A program made the translations under genes and the position numbers. Shown one piece after another: positions 1 through 10,700 of a stretch of DNA of 64,000 bases. The stretch's first letter is position 1. Each line of letters starts with the position of its first letter. The stretch comes from Agaribacillus aureus (lineage in GTDB: Bacteria > Bacteroidota > Bacteroidia > Cytophagales > Cyclobacteriaceae): assembly GCA_030442055.1 (NCBI GenBank), contig JAUJEB010000006.1:496001-560000 (forward strand). The letters run 5' to 3'. The notes beneath the pieces are model-generated. The model did not search any database and had not been told where the DNA came from. It saw nothing but the letters and a program-made list of their open reading frames with translations.

Positions 1-3000
1 CAGGGTGGCATCTTCCAGCACAGCTGCACTGTGAATGATCCCTTTTAGCGGTGGCATGGTTTCACTGACCATGCTCAGCACCATTTTTACATCCTCGTAT
101 TTGGTAATATCAATATTCACCAGATTTATTTCCAGTCCCTGTCTTTCCAGTCTGGCAACTATCTCGCGATCCTCTTCAGTTTTGCAACCACTCCTGCTGA
201 CAAGCACCAGATGCCTGGCGCCCTTCTCGGCCAGCCATTTAGCCAGCCACAAACCGAACCCACTGGCGCCTCCTGTAATTAAATAAGTCGCTTCTGGGCT
301 CAGACTTAAAGTTCTGGGAGGTAAAACCTTGATTTCATTTTTCTCCAGTTCAACCACCAACTGCTCCGGCAAGGCGCTTTGGTCAGACTGCGATAAGGCT
401 TCTTTAAGATCTGTGATGCCGACTTGTTTGGCCGGTATGCTGCGAATTTTATCAGCGGCTCTAAGTGAAAGTATTTCATGGAGCAATTGTTTGCACAACG
501 CCGGCTTTTCCAACATCAGGTTATCAATATTCACATTAAAGTAAGATCCATTATTTGTAAGGCTATGGATCTGCATTTCGTCGCTTCGATCGTGCTCGCT
601 ATTTAAGTTTATTAATGCCCCGTAAGGCAGCAGGCACTTGAGGGTTTGGGTTAGGCCTTTTCCTCCTAGTGTATTTAAAACCACATCTACCCCACCTTTT
701 GGCGTGTGCTTTTTAATATAATCGGCAAAGCCCGGGTCCCGATGATTAAATACATGTTTTACACCCAGTGATTCAAGCAAACGACACTTTTCTTCAGTGT
801 CGGCAGAGGCAATGATCTGAGCCTCTTTTAACGTTGCCAACTGTATGGCTGCTAGTCCTGCCGAAGTTGTAGCGTCGTGGATCAATACCACTGCACCCTT
901 TTGGATCCTTACAAGATGATCCATTGAAAAATAGGCAGTCAAAAAAGCGCCTGATAACAAGGCAGCTTCCTCAAAGGTCAAATATTCAGGTTTTAGGATG
1001 GTATGATCCGCCTGAGCGTACACCTTGCCTGACAATGACTGAGGGGCAAAGGTAATGACCTCGTCGCCGACTTTGAAACCCTCCGTGTCAGCTCCTATGG
1101 CAGTAATAATCCCGGTACATTCACTTTTCAGACTGCTATCTTCGCCTCCTGAAAATTTACCCAGGGCGTTGCGATTTATCCCAGCGTATTTCACCTCAAT
1201 TTCCAGGATGCCTGGTGTCAGTTCAATAGGATAGGTTTGCGCAAAGATGATATTCGCCTGATCACCTTGCTCCTGCTTCAGGAGTTGAAAGCCGGTACCA
1301 GCGGCTTTCAGTGGTCGCTCTACCTGTTTATTGGCGCTTTCTTCCGTTACCCTGCAAAGTTTCCTAAAATATACCTCATCGTCCCGGAGGCCGATCTCAG
1401 CTATATTTTGCAGATTGGCAGACGTTATTAGTGAATAAAGATGGTCCAGCTCCACATCCGAGGCACTTTTGCTAATGTCTATAATCCTGGTATTGATGTG
1501 CGAAAACTCGTTCATCAATACCCTGCTTATGCCTAATGCCGTTGCCTGATTAAGATTTATATCATCACCTTCATGGATGCGCTCCAATCCCTGGGTTAGG
1601 GAATAAATCGGTACCTCTAATCCAATACCGGTTATGGCTCGCATCGCATTCAACATTGATTGGGAAAACACGGACTGCTGGGCCAGTAACTGATCCGTAT
1701 CAAAATTTTCTTCCAGCGCTACGTCCAGTGACCAGAGGTAAATAATTTTATCGATCTCTCCCTGATCCTGGATAGCATTAAGTGCTTGCTCAATATGTCC
1801 CTGGGAGTTTGGTATTACTTCAAAGCCATGTTTTTTAGCGCTTGCGAAGCTCATGCCTTTTTTAATCACAAAGACCTGTTCCCCTTGAGCGTGATACCTG
1901 CTGACCAGTTTTTCACCTATTCCGTATTCATCGGCAAAGATTACACTGATGCCTGAACTTTCTGCTGGTGTTTCAGTCTTGTAGTCAGCTTGTTTTTCCC
2001 ACTGATATTCATACATTCCCTGGTAAAGTTCATTGTGACTTTCTCCTCGGGATCCTTCTATGTATTTAATAACAAATCCCTGGATTTCTACCACCAACTC
2101 TCCCGATTCATTAACAATCCAAAAATCAGCATTGATCATGCTTTCGTTAGCTTCAAGGACATTGGCATAACACCAGACGACATTTTCAGGCTGGCGATGC
2201 ATTTTGAATTTTGAGATATAAGTGGGCAGATAAATTCCTCCGTTTTGCTCGTCATTGGTCCACTTTCCGGCGTGCTCTATTAAGTGCACGCTGGCATCAA
2301 GCAGGGCAGGGTGGAAGTTGAATTTTTCCACACCATATTTTTCATCATCGCCAAGTTCCAACAAGCCCAGCAAGGAGTTTGGACCTTGCCAAATATGTTT
2401 CAGAAGTCTGAAGGACTCGCCATATTGCAATCCCTTTTCTTTGAGCTCAAGATAAAAATCAGAGACGGAAATAGGCTCATTTACATTTTCCTGAATTTTC
2501 CTGAGATCTATCGCCTTAGAAAAGAATTTGTCACCTGAGTGGTTGATGACTCCCCGGGAATGCTTGGTCCATTGATCCTGGCCGTCTCCTTTGGTATAAA
2601 TGGCGTAATTTCCTTCTCCTGAAAATATTTCCAATCGAACATCAGGCGCATCACCTTCCTCGGGAAGGAATAAAGCAGATTCAAAGTGAATATTTTCCAG
2701 GAAGAAATCATCATCGTACAACTGCTTTCCAACCGCCGTAGCGATTTCAAGATGCCCGGTACCCGGGAAAATGATGGTTCCGTCTACCTTGTGCCCTTCA
2801 ATATAAGGGTGAATGGATTTATCCAAATTCAATTCAAAGATACCCTGGTCCGGATTATTGGCGGACTGTGTGAATGATTTAATATGGGGATGAAGGTTTG
2901 AACCCAGTCTCTCTGCTTTGTTATCATCACTTTCAAACCAGTAGCTTTCGTGTTGCCATGCGTAATGTGGCAATTTGACGTATTGATAATCCCCATCAAA

Positions 3001-5622
3001 CATTTTCGACCAGTTGATGGCATTTCCCGCTGTATACAAGTTCCCCAGGGATTCGAGCATTCGGATCTCCTCGTCCTCTTTTCTTCTTAAAGACGGGACA
3101 ATTAATCCCTGTCCCACCTCTTTTTCTTTAAGCAGCTCGGTAACCCCATTGGATAGAACCGGATGCGGTGCTATCTCGATGAAGGTATGAAACCCGTCGT
3201 CAATCATATTATCGACTGCCTGGGTGAAATATACGGGCTCCCTGACATTTCTGAACCAATAGGCACTGGTTAAGTGTTCTCCTGCCTCACTTTGTCCTGT
3301 CACCGTGGAATACAAGGGGATTTTTGCTTTTTTTGATTTTAAGGTGGCCAGTGCATTGATCAAATCATCTTTGAGAGGATCCATGTGATGGCTGTGGAAT
3401 GGTACATTCACCTTTAAAAAGCGATAAAATACTTCATTTTTATCCAGCCGCTTGGCAATGGTATTCAGCGGGGCAGCATCTCCTGACAAAGTTACCAGGT
3501 TTGGCCCGTTAATAGCGGCAATGGAAACTACATCTTCATAACCTGTTATTTCCCTTTTAACACTTTCCAGGGGCAATCCAACTGCCAACATTTTTCCTTT
3601 GTCCGTGGCTTTGTGTTGGCCTTTGCTACGGTGATAAATGACTTCTACCGCTTGTTCGAGGCTAAGGGCTCCGGATGTATAGGCGGCGGCAACTTCTCCT
3701 ATCGAATGACCGACACAGGCATCGGGCAGTACGCCCCAGGATTTCCAGATCTCGGCTAATCCAATTTGTATGGCCATAATAGCCGGCTGGGCAATTCTGG
3801 TTTCACTGACCCTTGAATTTTCCTCATCTTTGTTCATTTCCTCCAATAGGGAGAAGTCCGCAATTTTCGAGAACAATTGATCAATTTTGGTAATGATCTC
3901 TTTAAACAGCGGGTTTGACTTAAACAATTCCTGGCCCATGGCATACCATTGCGGCCCCTGGCCTGAAAAGACAAAACCTATTTTTTTCTTTGCCAGGCCT
4001 TGCGATTTCTGATAACTCATCCCCGGCCGTGTCTCGTCATTGATAAATGCTTGCAAATGACTTTTTAAATCATTTTTTGATCTCACCGCAATGGTGAGCT
4101 TGCATGGATGACTTGAACGCCGGAGGGTGGAAGAATAACATATGTCACCCAGGTCGGCATCCGTTGTGTCCAGAAACGATATGTGCTTATGGGCGTTCTC
4201 CTTTAAGGCTTCTTTGTTTTTTGCAGACAGCGTGAAAATATGAGCTTTCCCTCCCTGGTTTTCGTTGCCAACAGCCCTGTTTTTTTTCTTATCATAAGCC
4301 TGTAACACGGCATGGGCATTTGTGCCCCCGGCGCCAAAGGAATTTACACCACCTACGGGAGGTTGCCCATTGGTAGGTAAATCTTCCAGCTGGGTGGCGA
4401 CTTTTAACCGGTAATCCTCGAAAGGAATTTTTGGGTTAGGTTTGATGAAGTGTAAGTTAGGCGGTATTTGCTTGTTCCTTAGCACTAATGCCAGCTTTAT
4501 TATACCCGCAATGCCTGCTGCAGCCTCCAGATGTCCGAGGTTGGTTTTGATAGATCCAATGGTACATTTATTCTCCGGAGACCTGTTTTCGCCAACGACT
4601 GCTCCGAATGCTTTGGTTTCCAAAGGATCTCCTACCGGTGTGCCTGTACCATGTGCTTCCAGGTAGGACAATGTGTCCGGCGATATTCCGGCTTTCTCAT
4701 AGGCTGATCTTAACATGGCGATTTGTGAGTCGGCGCTGGGAACAGTAAATCCGTCTTCTGTATAGCCATCCTGGTTTACAGCGGTACTTCGAATAACGGC
4801 ATAAATATCATCGCCGTCGGCTTCAGCCTTGGAGAGTGGTTTTAAAACAATGACGCCACACCCTTCGCTGCGCACATATCCATTGGCCCGGCTATCAAAT
4901 GATTTACAATACCCGTCAGGTGATAAAAAGTTACCTTTGGACATCATAATGGAAGACTCAGGCCTGAATATCATATTGACACCCCCTGCAAGAGCTTGCT
5001 CACTTTCACCCGACCAGATACTTTGACAGGCCAGGTGAACCGTTACCAGAGAGGAGGAACATGCCGTATCCAGGGTAATACTGGGTCCTTTCAGGTTGAA
5101 TGTATAAGAAATCCGGTTGGCAATGGCGGTAAGGATAACGCCCATAGGCACCTGCGGACTAATTTGATCTTTTTGCAGACTGGATACCTGGATATCCCAA
5201 TAATCATTAGTAAATACGCCTATATAAACACCCGTTTTGGAGTCGGAGATACTTTCCAGTGAAATTCCGGCATCCTCAAGTGCTTCATAGGTAACTTCCA
5301 GTAAAAATCTTTGCTGAGGGTCTATTCTACTTGCCTCGGCAGGAAAAACGCCAAAAAAATCGGCGTCAAATTTGTCTATGTCCTTCAGAAACCCGCCTTT
5401 TTTCGATTTTATTTTGCCTGCTTTGTTTGGATCCGGATCATAAAATACGTCATTATTCCAGCGGTCACCCGGAATATCTGTAATGGCATCAATACCTTCC
5501 TTCAGGCCCTGCCAAAGTTCATCCGGACCATTTATATTACCCGGAAACCTGCAACCTATACCAACCATGGCAATAGGCTCCAAATCTGTTTTAGTTACTA
5601 CTTCCGCTTTTTCCCTTTTCAT
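1..5622 (-). CDS. Type I polyketide synthase, highly reducing module (partial, C-terminus beyond window)
   Basis: The reading frame is open from the ATG at 5622 to the window edge (1874 codons, no stop), so the C-terminus, including any carrier domain, is not visible. Domains in order: ketosynthase (about residues 15-430) with active-site Cys188 in DTACSSS, an HGTGTPVGDP motif and KTNLGH; acyltransferase (about 530-830) with GHSIGE, nucleophile Ser640; dehydratase (about 910-1180) with His944 in HKVDGTIIFP and Asp1109 in LLDASVH; a linker; an enoylreductase of the MDR type (about 1470-1700); and the start of a ketoreductase with TGGASGFG near residue 1783. All KS, AT and DH catalytic residues are present. 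The ER nucleotide-binding loop reads DATTSAGLAAIQ rather than the common GGVG form. The full set of reducing domains predicts a saturated chain unit; the product is unknown. The protein begins almost directly with the KS, so an upstream loading module is not part of it. Confidence 0.93.
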   Translation of the reverse strand, partial: MKREKAEVVTKTDLEPIAMVGIGCRFPGNINGPDELWQGLKEGIDAITDIPGDRWNNDVFYDPDPNKAGKIKSKKGGFLKDIDKFDADFFGVFPAEASRIDPQQRFLLEVTYEALEDAGISLESISDSKTGVYIGVFTNDYWDIQVSSLQKDQISPQVPMGVILTAIANRISYTFNLKGPSITLDTACSSSLVTVHLACQSIWSGESEQALAGGVNMIFRPESSIMMSKGNFLSPDGYCKSFDSRANGYVRSEGCGVIVLKPLSKAEADGDDIYAVIRSTAVNQDGYTEDGFTVPSADSQIAMLRSAYEKAGISPDTLSYLEAHGTGTPVGDPLETKAFGAVVGENRSPENKCTIGSIKTNLGHLEAAAGIAGIIKLALVLRNKQIPPNLHFIKPNPKIPFEDYRLKVATQLEDLPTNGQPPVGGVNSFGAGGTNAHAVLQAYDKKKNRAVGNENQGGKAHIFTLSAKNKEALKENAHKHISFLDTTDADLGDICYSSTLRRSSHPCKLTIAVRSKNDLKSHLQAFINDETRPGMSYQKSQGLAKKKIGFVFSGQGPQWYAMGQELFKSNPLFKEIITKIDQLFSKIADFSLLEEMNKDEENSRVSETRIAQPAIMAIQIGLAEIWKSWGVLPDACVGHSIGEVAAAYTSGALSLEQAVEVIYHRSKGQHKATDKGKMLAVGLPLESVKREITGYEDVVSIAAINGPNLVTLSGDAAPLNTIAKRLDKNEVFYRFLKVNVPFHSHHMDPLKDDLINALATLKSKKAKIPLYSTVTGQSEAGEHLTSAYWFRNVREPVYFTQAVDNMIDDGFHTFIEIAPHPVLSNGVTELLKEKEVGQGLIVPSLRRKEDEEIRMLESLGNLYTAGNAINWSKMFDGDYQYVKLPHYAWQHESYWFESDDNKAERLGSNLHPHIKSFTQSANNPDQGIFELNLDKSIHPYIEGHKVDGTIIFPGTGHLEIATAVGKQLYDDDFFLENIHFESALFLPEEGDAPDVRLEIFSGEGNYAIYTKGDGQDQWTKHSRGVINHSGDKFFSKAIDLRKIQENVNEPISVSDFYLELKEKGLQYGESFRLLKHIWQGPNSLLGLLELGDDEKYGVEKFNFHPALLDASVHLIEHAGKWTNDEQNGGIYLPTYISKFKMHRQPENVVWCYANVLEANESMINADFWIVNESGELVVEIQGFVIKYIEGSRGESHNELYQGMYEYQWEKQADYKTETPAESSGISVIFADEYGIGEKLVSRYHAQGEQVFVIKKGMSFASAKKHGFEVIPNSQGHIEQALNAIQDQGEIDKIIYLWSLDVALEENFDTDQLLAQQSVFSQSMLNAMRAITGIGLEVPIYSLTQGLERIHEGDDINLNQATALGISRVLMNEFSHINTRIIDISKSASDVELDHLYSLITSANLQNIAEIGLRDDEVYFRKLCRVTEESANKQVERPLKAAGTGFQLLKQEQGDQANIIFAQTYPIELTPGILEIEVKYAGINRNALGKFSGGEDSSLKSECTGIITAIGADTEGFKVGDEVITFAPQSLSGKVYAQADHTILKPEYLTFEEAALLSGAFLTAYFSMDHLVRIQKGAVVLIHDATTSAGLAAIQLATLKEAQIIASADTEEKCRLLESLGVKHVFNHRDPGFADYIKKHTPKGGVDVVLNTLGGKGLTQTLKCLLPYGALINLNSEHDRSDEMQIHSLTNNGSYFNVNIDNLMLEKPALCKQLLHEILSLRAADKIRSIPAKQVGITDLKEALSQSDQSALPEQLVVELEKNEIKVLPPRTLSLSPEATYLITGGASGFGLWLAKWLAEKGARHLVLVSRSGCKTEEDREIVARLERQGLEINLVNIDITKYEDVKMVLSMVSETMPPLKGIIHSAAVLEDATL

Positions 5623-6709
5623 ACGATAACATTTTAAAAGTTTACAACATTTCTAATTAATTAACCCATAAGTGCAAAGTCATTTTTCTTCCATTTACCA
5701 GTATTCCATACAGGCGCTTAGGTTTATGAATTAGTCTATTATAAGAGAAGGACTATTATATTATAAGGTTTCTTTCCTGCTGCTTATGCTGATAGAACAA
5801 GTCCAACAATTTCGAATGTCACAATAAATTGATTAACAATTTAATAAAATAGCAATAATATTGATATTTCATTAAACGATCTTATGCTATTCCCATTAGT
5901 AAGATACATTTAATACCTACTGGAGTTGTCTATGAAAGTGTAATTACATTACTAATGTAATATTTTTCAGAAATAGCTGTTTTTTGTGGAAGATCCTTAC
6001 GAATTACATGATGTAATAGTTTCCATTTGGCATAAGAAATATCTCATTAAGTGACCCTAAATTGGTTTTTAACCTAAAAAGATGTTTAAACACCTGATAT
6101 TTTTGCCAAAATTTCAAATTTTTAGGGGTATGTAATATTATTTTTAATATATACACATATAATTTTTAAAAGATATAATTTATTATTTTTATTACATTTG
6201 TATTTAGCCAAGATTAAAGATCCATAGGAAATATATTTGCCAAGATCAGATCATTTCAGCGAGCAAATACTGGTTTGGAATTCAGGTGCGATTTTACCGC
6301 TGAAAAACCCGGTTTAAATAATTGTTAATTTTGTTCCACAATTCACCCTTTTTTATTGAAAATGGCTTATTTTAGGAAATTTTGGCCTTTTTATTTAAGC
6401 GCTAATGGCGAGTTCGATAATCTTTACAATAGAAAATAACATATAGCTAATTTAGATCGAACATCTTGACAATTGTTAATAGAATATTCAGAAATAGTAA
6501 ATAGTCTACTAACCGTTTGTATATAAAAATAGAATTTTTCTAATAATTATGTACTCAAAAAAATCGATAAAATCCAGACGGTGGCGATTGTTGGTATTAA
6601 AAAATGACTTTGAATTTACCTTTTTCATTACCTTGTGTTTTATTTAGACATTTGTTATTGAAATAAAAATCAAAATATTGATAATTTAGATCTTTGATAG
6701 CGCTGTGGA
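5623..6709. other. Long AT-rich gene-free region between divergent PKS and porV-like genes
   Basis: About 1.1 kb with no open frame that looks coding. It is strongly AT-rich with many runs of A and T. It separates two divergently read genes and must carry the promoters of both. Two related palindromes lie at 5943-5961 and 6003-6017 (listed separately). A TAnnTTTG match, the Bacteroidota -7 consensus, occurs at 6193-6200 on the plus strand, but without a convincing -33 TTG at the right distance. No RNA gene was recognised. Confidence 0.6.
5943..6017. promoter_or_regulatory. Pair of related palindromes, possible operator upstream of the PKS
   Basis: The first palindrome, ATTACATTA-C-TAATGTAAT (5943-5961), is perfect with 9-bp arms. 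The second, ATTACAT-G-ATGTAAT (6003-6017), is perfect with 7-bp arms. Both share the ATTACAT/ATGTAAT half-sites, and their starts are 60 bp apart, so they would lie on a similar face of the helix over nearly six turns. They sit about 320-395 bp upstream of the PKS start and about 700 bp upstream of the porV-like gene. Paired palindromes with a common half-site are typical for dimeric repressors. Palindromes also arise more easily in AT-rich DNA, so function is inferred. Confidence 0.35.
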
Positions 6710-7780
6710 ATGAAGAAGGTATTAATAAAATTAATTGTATTCACTGTAACAACCCAACTCGGTTATTCGCAAGCTGTAAGCCCCAAATACAGTAATGAGT
6801 TTTTATCTATTGGTGTGGGTGCAAGAGGTTTAGGCATGTCCGGATCGCAGGCGGCCAATGTACAAGACGTTACCGCCGGATATTGGAATCCGGCAGGATT
6901 ATCAGGGATCAAAAATAAATACGAATTTTCATTGATGCATGCAGAGTATTTTGCGGGAATCGCCAAATACGATTATGCAGGATTTGCCACGGCTATAGAT
7001 ACATCCAGTCATTTGGGCATTTCGCTGATAAGATTTGCGGTTGATGATATACCGGATACCAGGTTTTTATACAATGCCAATGGGGCCATCGATTACAACA
7101 ATATTCGTTTCTTCTCCTCAGCGGATTATGCTTTTATTTTCTCCTACGCCAGGCGGGTAAACTTTTTACCCGGTCTCCGTATCGGTGCTAATTTCAAAAT
7201 AGTCCATCGAAGTGTCGGTAATTTTGCCAATGCCTGGGGATTTGGGCTGGATGTGGGAGCACAGCTGCAATTGAAACAATGGCAGTTCGGCGTAATGGTG
7301 CGGGATATTACAGGAACCTTTAATGCCTGGACGCATAACTCTGAGCTTGTTTTTGATATTTATACTCAAACCGGCAATGAGATTCCGGAGAATTCCATAG
7401 AAATTACCCTTCCCAAAGCTATTTTTGGCGTATCAAGATATTTCAAGGTAAAGGAAAAGTTTGGTATTTTGGCCTCTACAGATATGGTACTCTCGTTTGA
7501 TGGAAGAAGGAATGTAATTTTAAAATCTGATTTTGCCTCCATGGACCTAAATGTTGGAATGGAGTTTGACTATCTGAAAACGGTGTTTTTTAGATTGGGT
7601 ATAGGAAATATTCAGGAGGTCAAGGACTTTGACGAGTCCACCTATACTAGCTTTCAACCTAATGCCGGAATTGGCGTGAAGATTAACAAAGTGATTATAG
7701 ACTACGCGCTGACTGACATTGGAGATCAGTCGGAGTCGCTGTACTCTCATGTATTTTCGATAAAATTGGGATTAGATTAG
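6710..7780 (+). CDS. porV2: PorV/PorQ-like outer membrane protein of the type IX secretion family (PorV2-type)
   Basis: A 356-residue protein with an N-terminal signal peptide (about residues 1-20, ending near GYSQ). The next segment, with GVGARGLGMSGS and then YWNPAGL, is the signature start of PorV/PorQ (FadL-like) beta-barrels in Bacteroidota. The rest alternates short amphipathic strands and ends in a C-terminal strand with hydrophobic residues, as expected for an outer membrane barrel. PorV proteins act with the sortase PorU in the type IX secretion attachment complex. The next gene, 1 bp downstream, is a PorU-like C25 peptidase, so the two form one transcription unit. The assignment to the PorV2 paralogue rather than the core PorV rests on this pairing with a very large PorU-like partner. 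Confidence 0.8.
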   Translation: MKKVLIKLIVFTVTTQLGYSQAVSPKYSNEFLSIGVGARGLGMSGSQAANVQDVTAGYWNPAGLSGIKNKYEFSLMHAEYFAGIAKYDYAGFATAIDTSSHLGISLIRFAVDDIPDTRFLYNANGAIDYNNIRFFSSADYAFIFSYARRVNFLPGLRIGANFKIVHRSVGNFANAWGFGLDVGAQLQLKQWQFGVMVRDITGTFNAWTHNSELVFDIYTQTGNEIPENSIEITLPKAIFGVSRYFKVKEKFGILASTDMVLSFDGRRNVILKSDFASMDLNVGMEFDYLKTVFFRLGIGNIQEVKDFDESTYTSFQPNAGIGVKINKVIIDYALTDIGDQSESLYSHVFSIKLGLD

Positions 7781-7781
7781 T

Positions 7782-10700
7782 ATGGAGATAGGAAACTTCC
7801 TGGTTACGCCGGTTGTTAAGGTTTTGAACATTATTCGAATGCATAGTTTTGGTTTAAGTATTGGGAAAAAATTTACAATTTGCAAAATATTTCTGCTGGC
7901 TTCGTTGATATACTCAAATAGTGGCAAGGCCCAACCCTATGGGAATGAGTGGATCGATTTCAACCAAACTTATTATAAATTATCAGTTGCCGAAGATGGT
8001 ATCTACCGGTTGACTTTTGATAATTTAACAAACGCCGGCGTACCCGTAAATTCAATCGACCCCAGAAGAATCCAGATTTTTCATAGAGGAGTAGAGCAGG
8101 CAATCAGGATAGAAGGACAGGAGGATGCAAATTTTGATCCGGGAGATTTTATTGAATTTTACGGAATGAGAAATGACGGGACACAGGATACAGATCTGTA
8201 TTTAAATCCATCGGATCAGCCCCATACCTATTACAATCTCTTTTCCGATTCTTCGGCTTATTTTCTGACCTGGAAGCTAAGTGCTACCAATGGAAAAAGG
8301 ATGGCTTTTTTCTCTGAAAATAATGTCTCAAATATTCCGGCGGAAACAGATCATGGCCATGAGTTATTGGAGGTTTACACCGATCAGTATTCGAGAGGAA
8401 CAAATTACCCGGAAGGGGGAACTAATAGTAGGACCTGGCTTGCACAATTTGATATGGGAGAGGGGTGGATAGGTCCGAACATACAACTGGGGCAGTTCAG
8501 AGATTTCGCTTTTACCCTTGAAAAGAATAATGCTGCCGGTGTTAAACCAATTTTGGATTTACTGTTGGTAGGGAATAACAATCGCGATCACGAAGTAGAT
8601 ATTCTGGTGGGGCCCGACGCCGCTTCATTAAGATTGCTGCGTACCGCCGAATTCAGCTTTTACAGCAAATATAGTTTGTTGCAGGACCTGGAATGGTCGG
8701 ATATTGGTGCTGACGGAGGATTAATTGTAAGGGTTTCGGTTGCGCCGGATGGACCAGCCGATGTCGTGACCCCGGGCTTTATAAAAATTACCTATCCACA
8801 GCGCTTTGATATGGACGGCGAAAATGTGAAAATTCTCAATTTACGCAACAATGCCACCGATAGATCCTATGTTGAAGTCGCCAACACTCCCGGGCAGATT
8901 GATATTTATGATATATCAAGTTTGGATAATATCAGAAGAATTGGATTTAATGATCAGGGTGGCTCTTTGGATTTTATGGTAGACAACACCAGCGCGGGAA
9001 GAAAAATCTTCATTAATGCCATTGGATTCTTATCTCCAAATATTAAAAAAGTAAATTTTCGCAACATTAATCCAGCGCAGTCTGATTATGTTATTATATC
9101 TCATAAGGATTTGCGCCAATCAGTTGGTTCAGTAGCTGATCCAATAAAGCATTATGCTACCTACAGAGCATCGGATTTAGGCGGTGCATTTGATACTTTA
9201 TCAATAGATATTGATGAGCTTTATAATCAGTTTGGCTACGGCGAACAAACGCCTTTGGCCATAAGAAGATTTACCGATTTTATGCTGCAAGGAGGGGTAT
9301 TGCGATATGTATATATCATTGGAAAGGCCTTGTCACTGGAAACCAGAATTTCAAATACCAGTATTTATTACCGGCAGTCTCCACAGTCATTTTCTGTAAC
9401 CAATTTGATACCCACCAACGGGGTACCAGGTTCTGATCTGGCGCTCATAACCGGTTTGGGGGGAGTGGATGTTAATTTAGCGCCGGTTCCCATTGGCCGG
9501 TTAAATGCCAGGACGCCGGCAGAGGTCATAGCCTACCTTGATAAGGTGAAAGAGATGGAAGCCCAGCCATTCGATAATTTATGGAGAAAAAATATTATCC
9601 ACTTAAGTGGCGGACAGACGGCCTCTGAGTTGGTACAATTTGCCGGTTTTGTCGATGTCTTTAAAAATGTGGCGGAAGATGTCTATCTAGGCGGCAGGGT
9701 TTTTACCGTTAATAAAAGTGATAATAGTGTGGTACAACTTTTTAATGTCTCTGAGCAGGTTAACGAGGGGGTATCATTGATTACTTTTTATGGCCATTCT
9801 GCCTCAGCTTTGACAGATGTTGAAATTGGGAATGTGTCCAACGAGTTGTTAGGTTACGACAACAAAGGTAGATATCCGACCATCCTGGTGAATGGTTGTG
9901 ATGCGGGAGATATATTTAATACCTTCCTGACTTTTGGGGAGGATTGGATATTTACGCCGGAAAAAGGAGCACTTAACTTTTTGGCTCATAGTACAACTGG
10001 TTTTGTTACGCAGTTGAGAAATCACAGCAATACCTTCTACAGTACCGCCTATGGTGATTCTGCTTTTGTGGATGAGTCTATCGGCGATATCATACTGGAA
10101 ACCAACAAGAGATTTTTAAATAATTTCGGTACTTCAGAGCGAAATGTGACGCAATCTCAGGAAGTGGTTTTGCAGGGTGACCCCGCTGTAAAGCTTTTTG
10201 GTGCCAATCTTCCGGATTTTGCCATTACGAGAGAAAATGTTTTTTTTCAATCAGTGGATGGCGGAGAGGTTAATGCTTCCGATGAAACGCTACGAATTGG
10301 CATTATTGTTGAAAACTACGGCAGGGTAGGCACAGACTCTATCACAGTGAATGTTAACAGAACATTTGGCAATGGCGCCAGTCAGAGTTATGACACCTTG
10401 AAATTTGCACCGGTCTTTTACCAGGATACATTGTTTTATGATGTGCCCATGGGAGGGAGTGCATTCGGCAATAACACCTTTGAAATCCAGCTTGATTCCG
10501 AGGGATTGATTACGGAAATTGACGAAAACAATAATGTAGCGTTTGTTACCTTTTTTATTCCCTCTTCAGGTACTAATAATTTGTTACCTCACAATTATGC
10601 CGTTGCTAATTCGCAGCCAGTGGAACTCGTGGCACAGGCCACGGATCCTTTTTCTGATACCAGGTCTTTTTTGTTTGAAATTGATACGGTAAGTACATTT

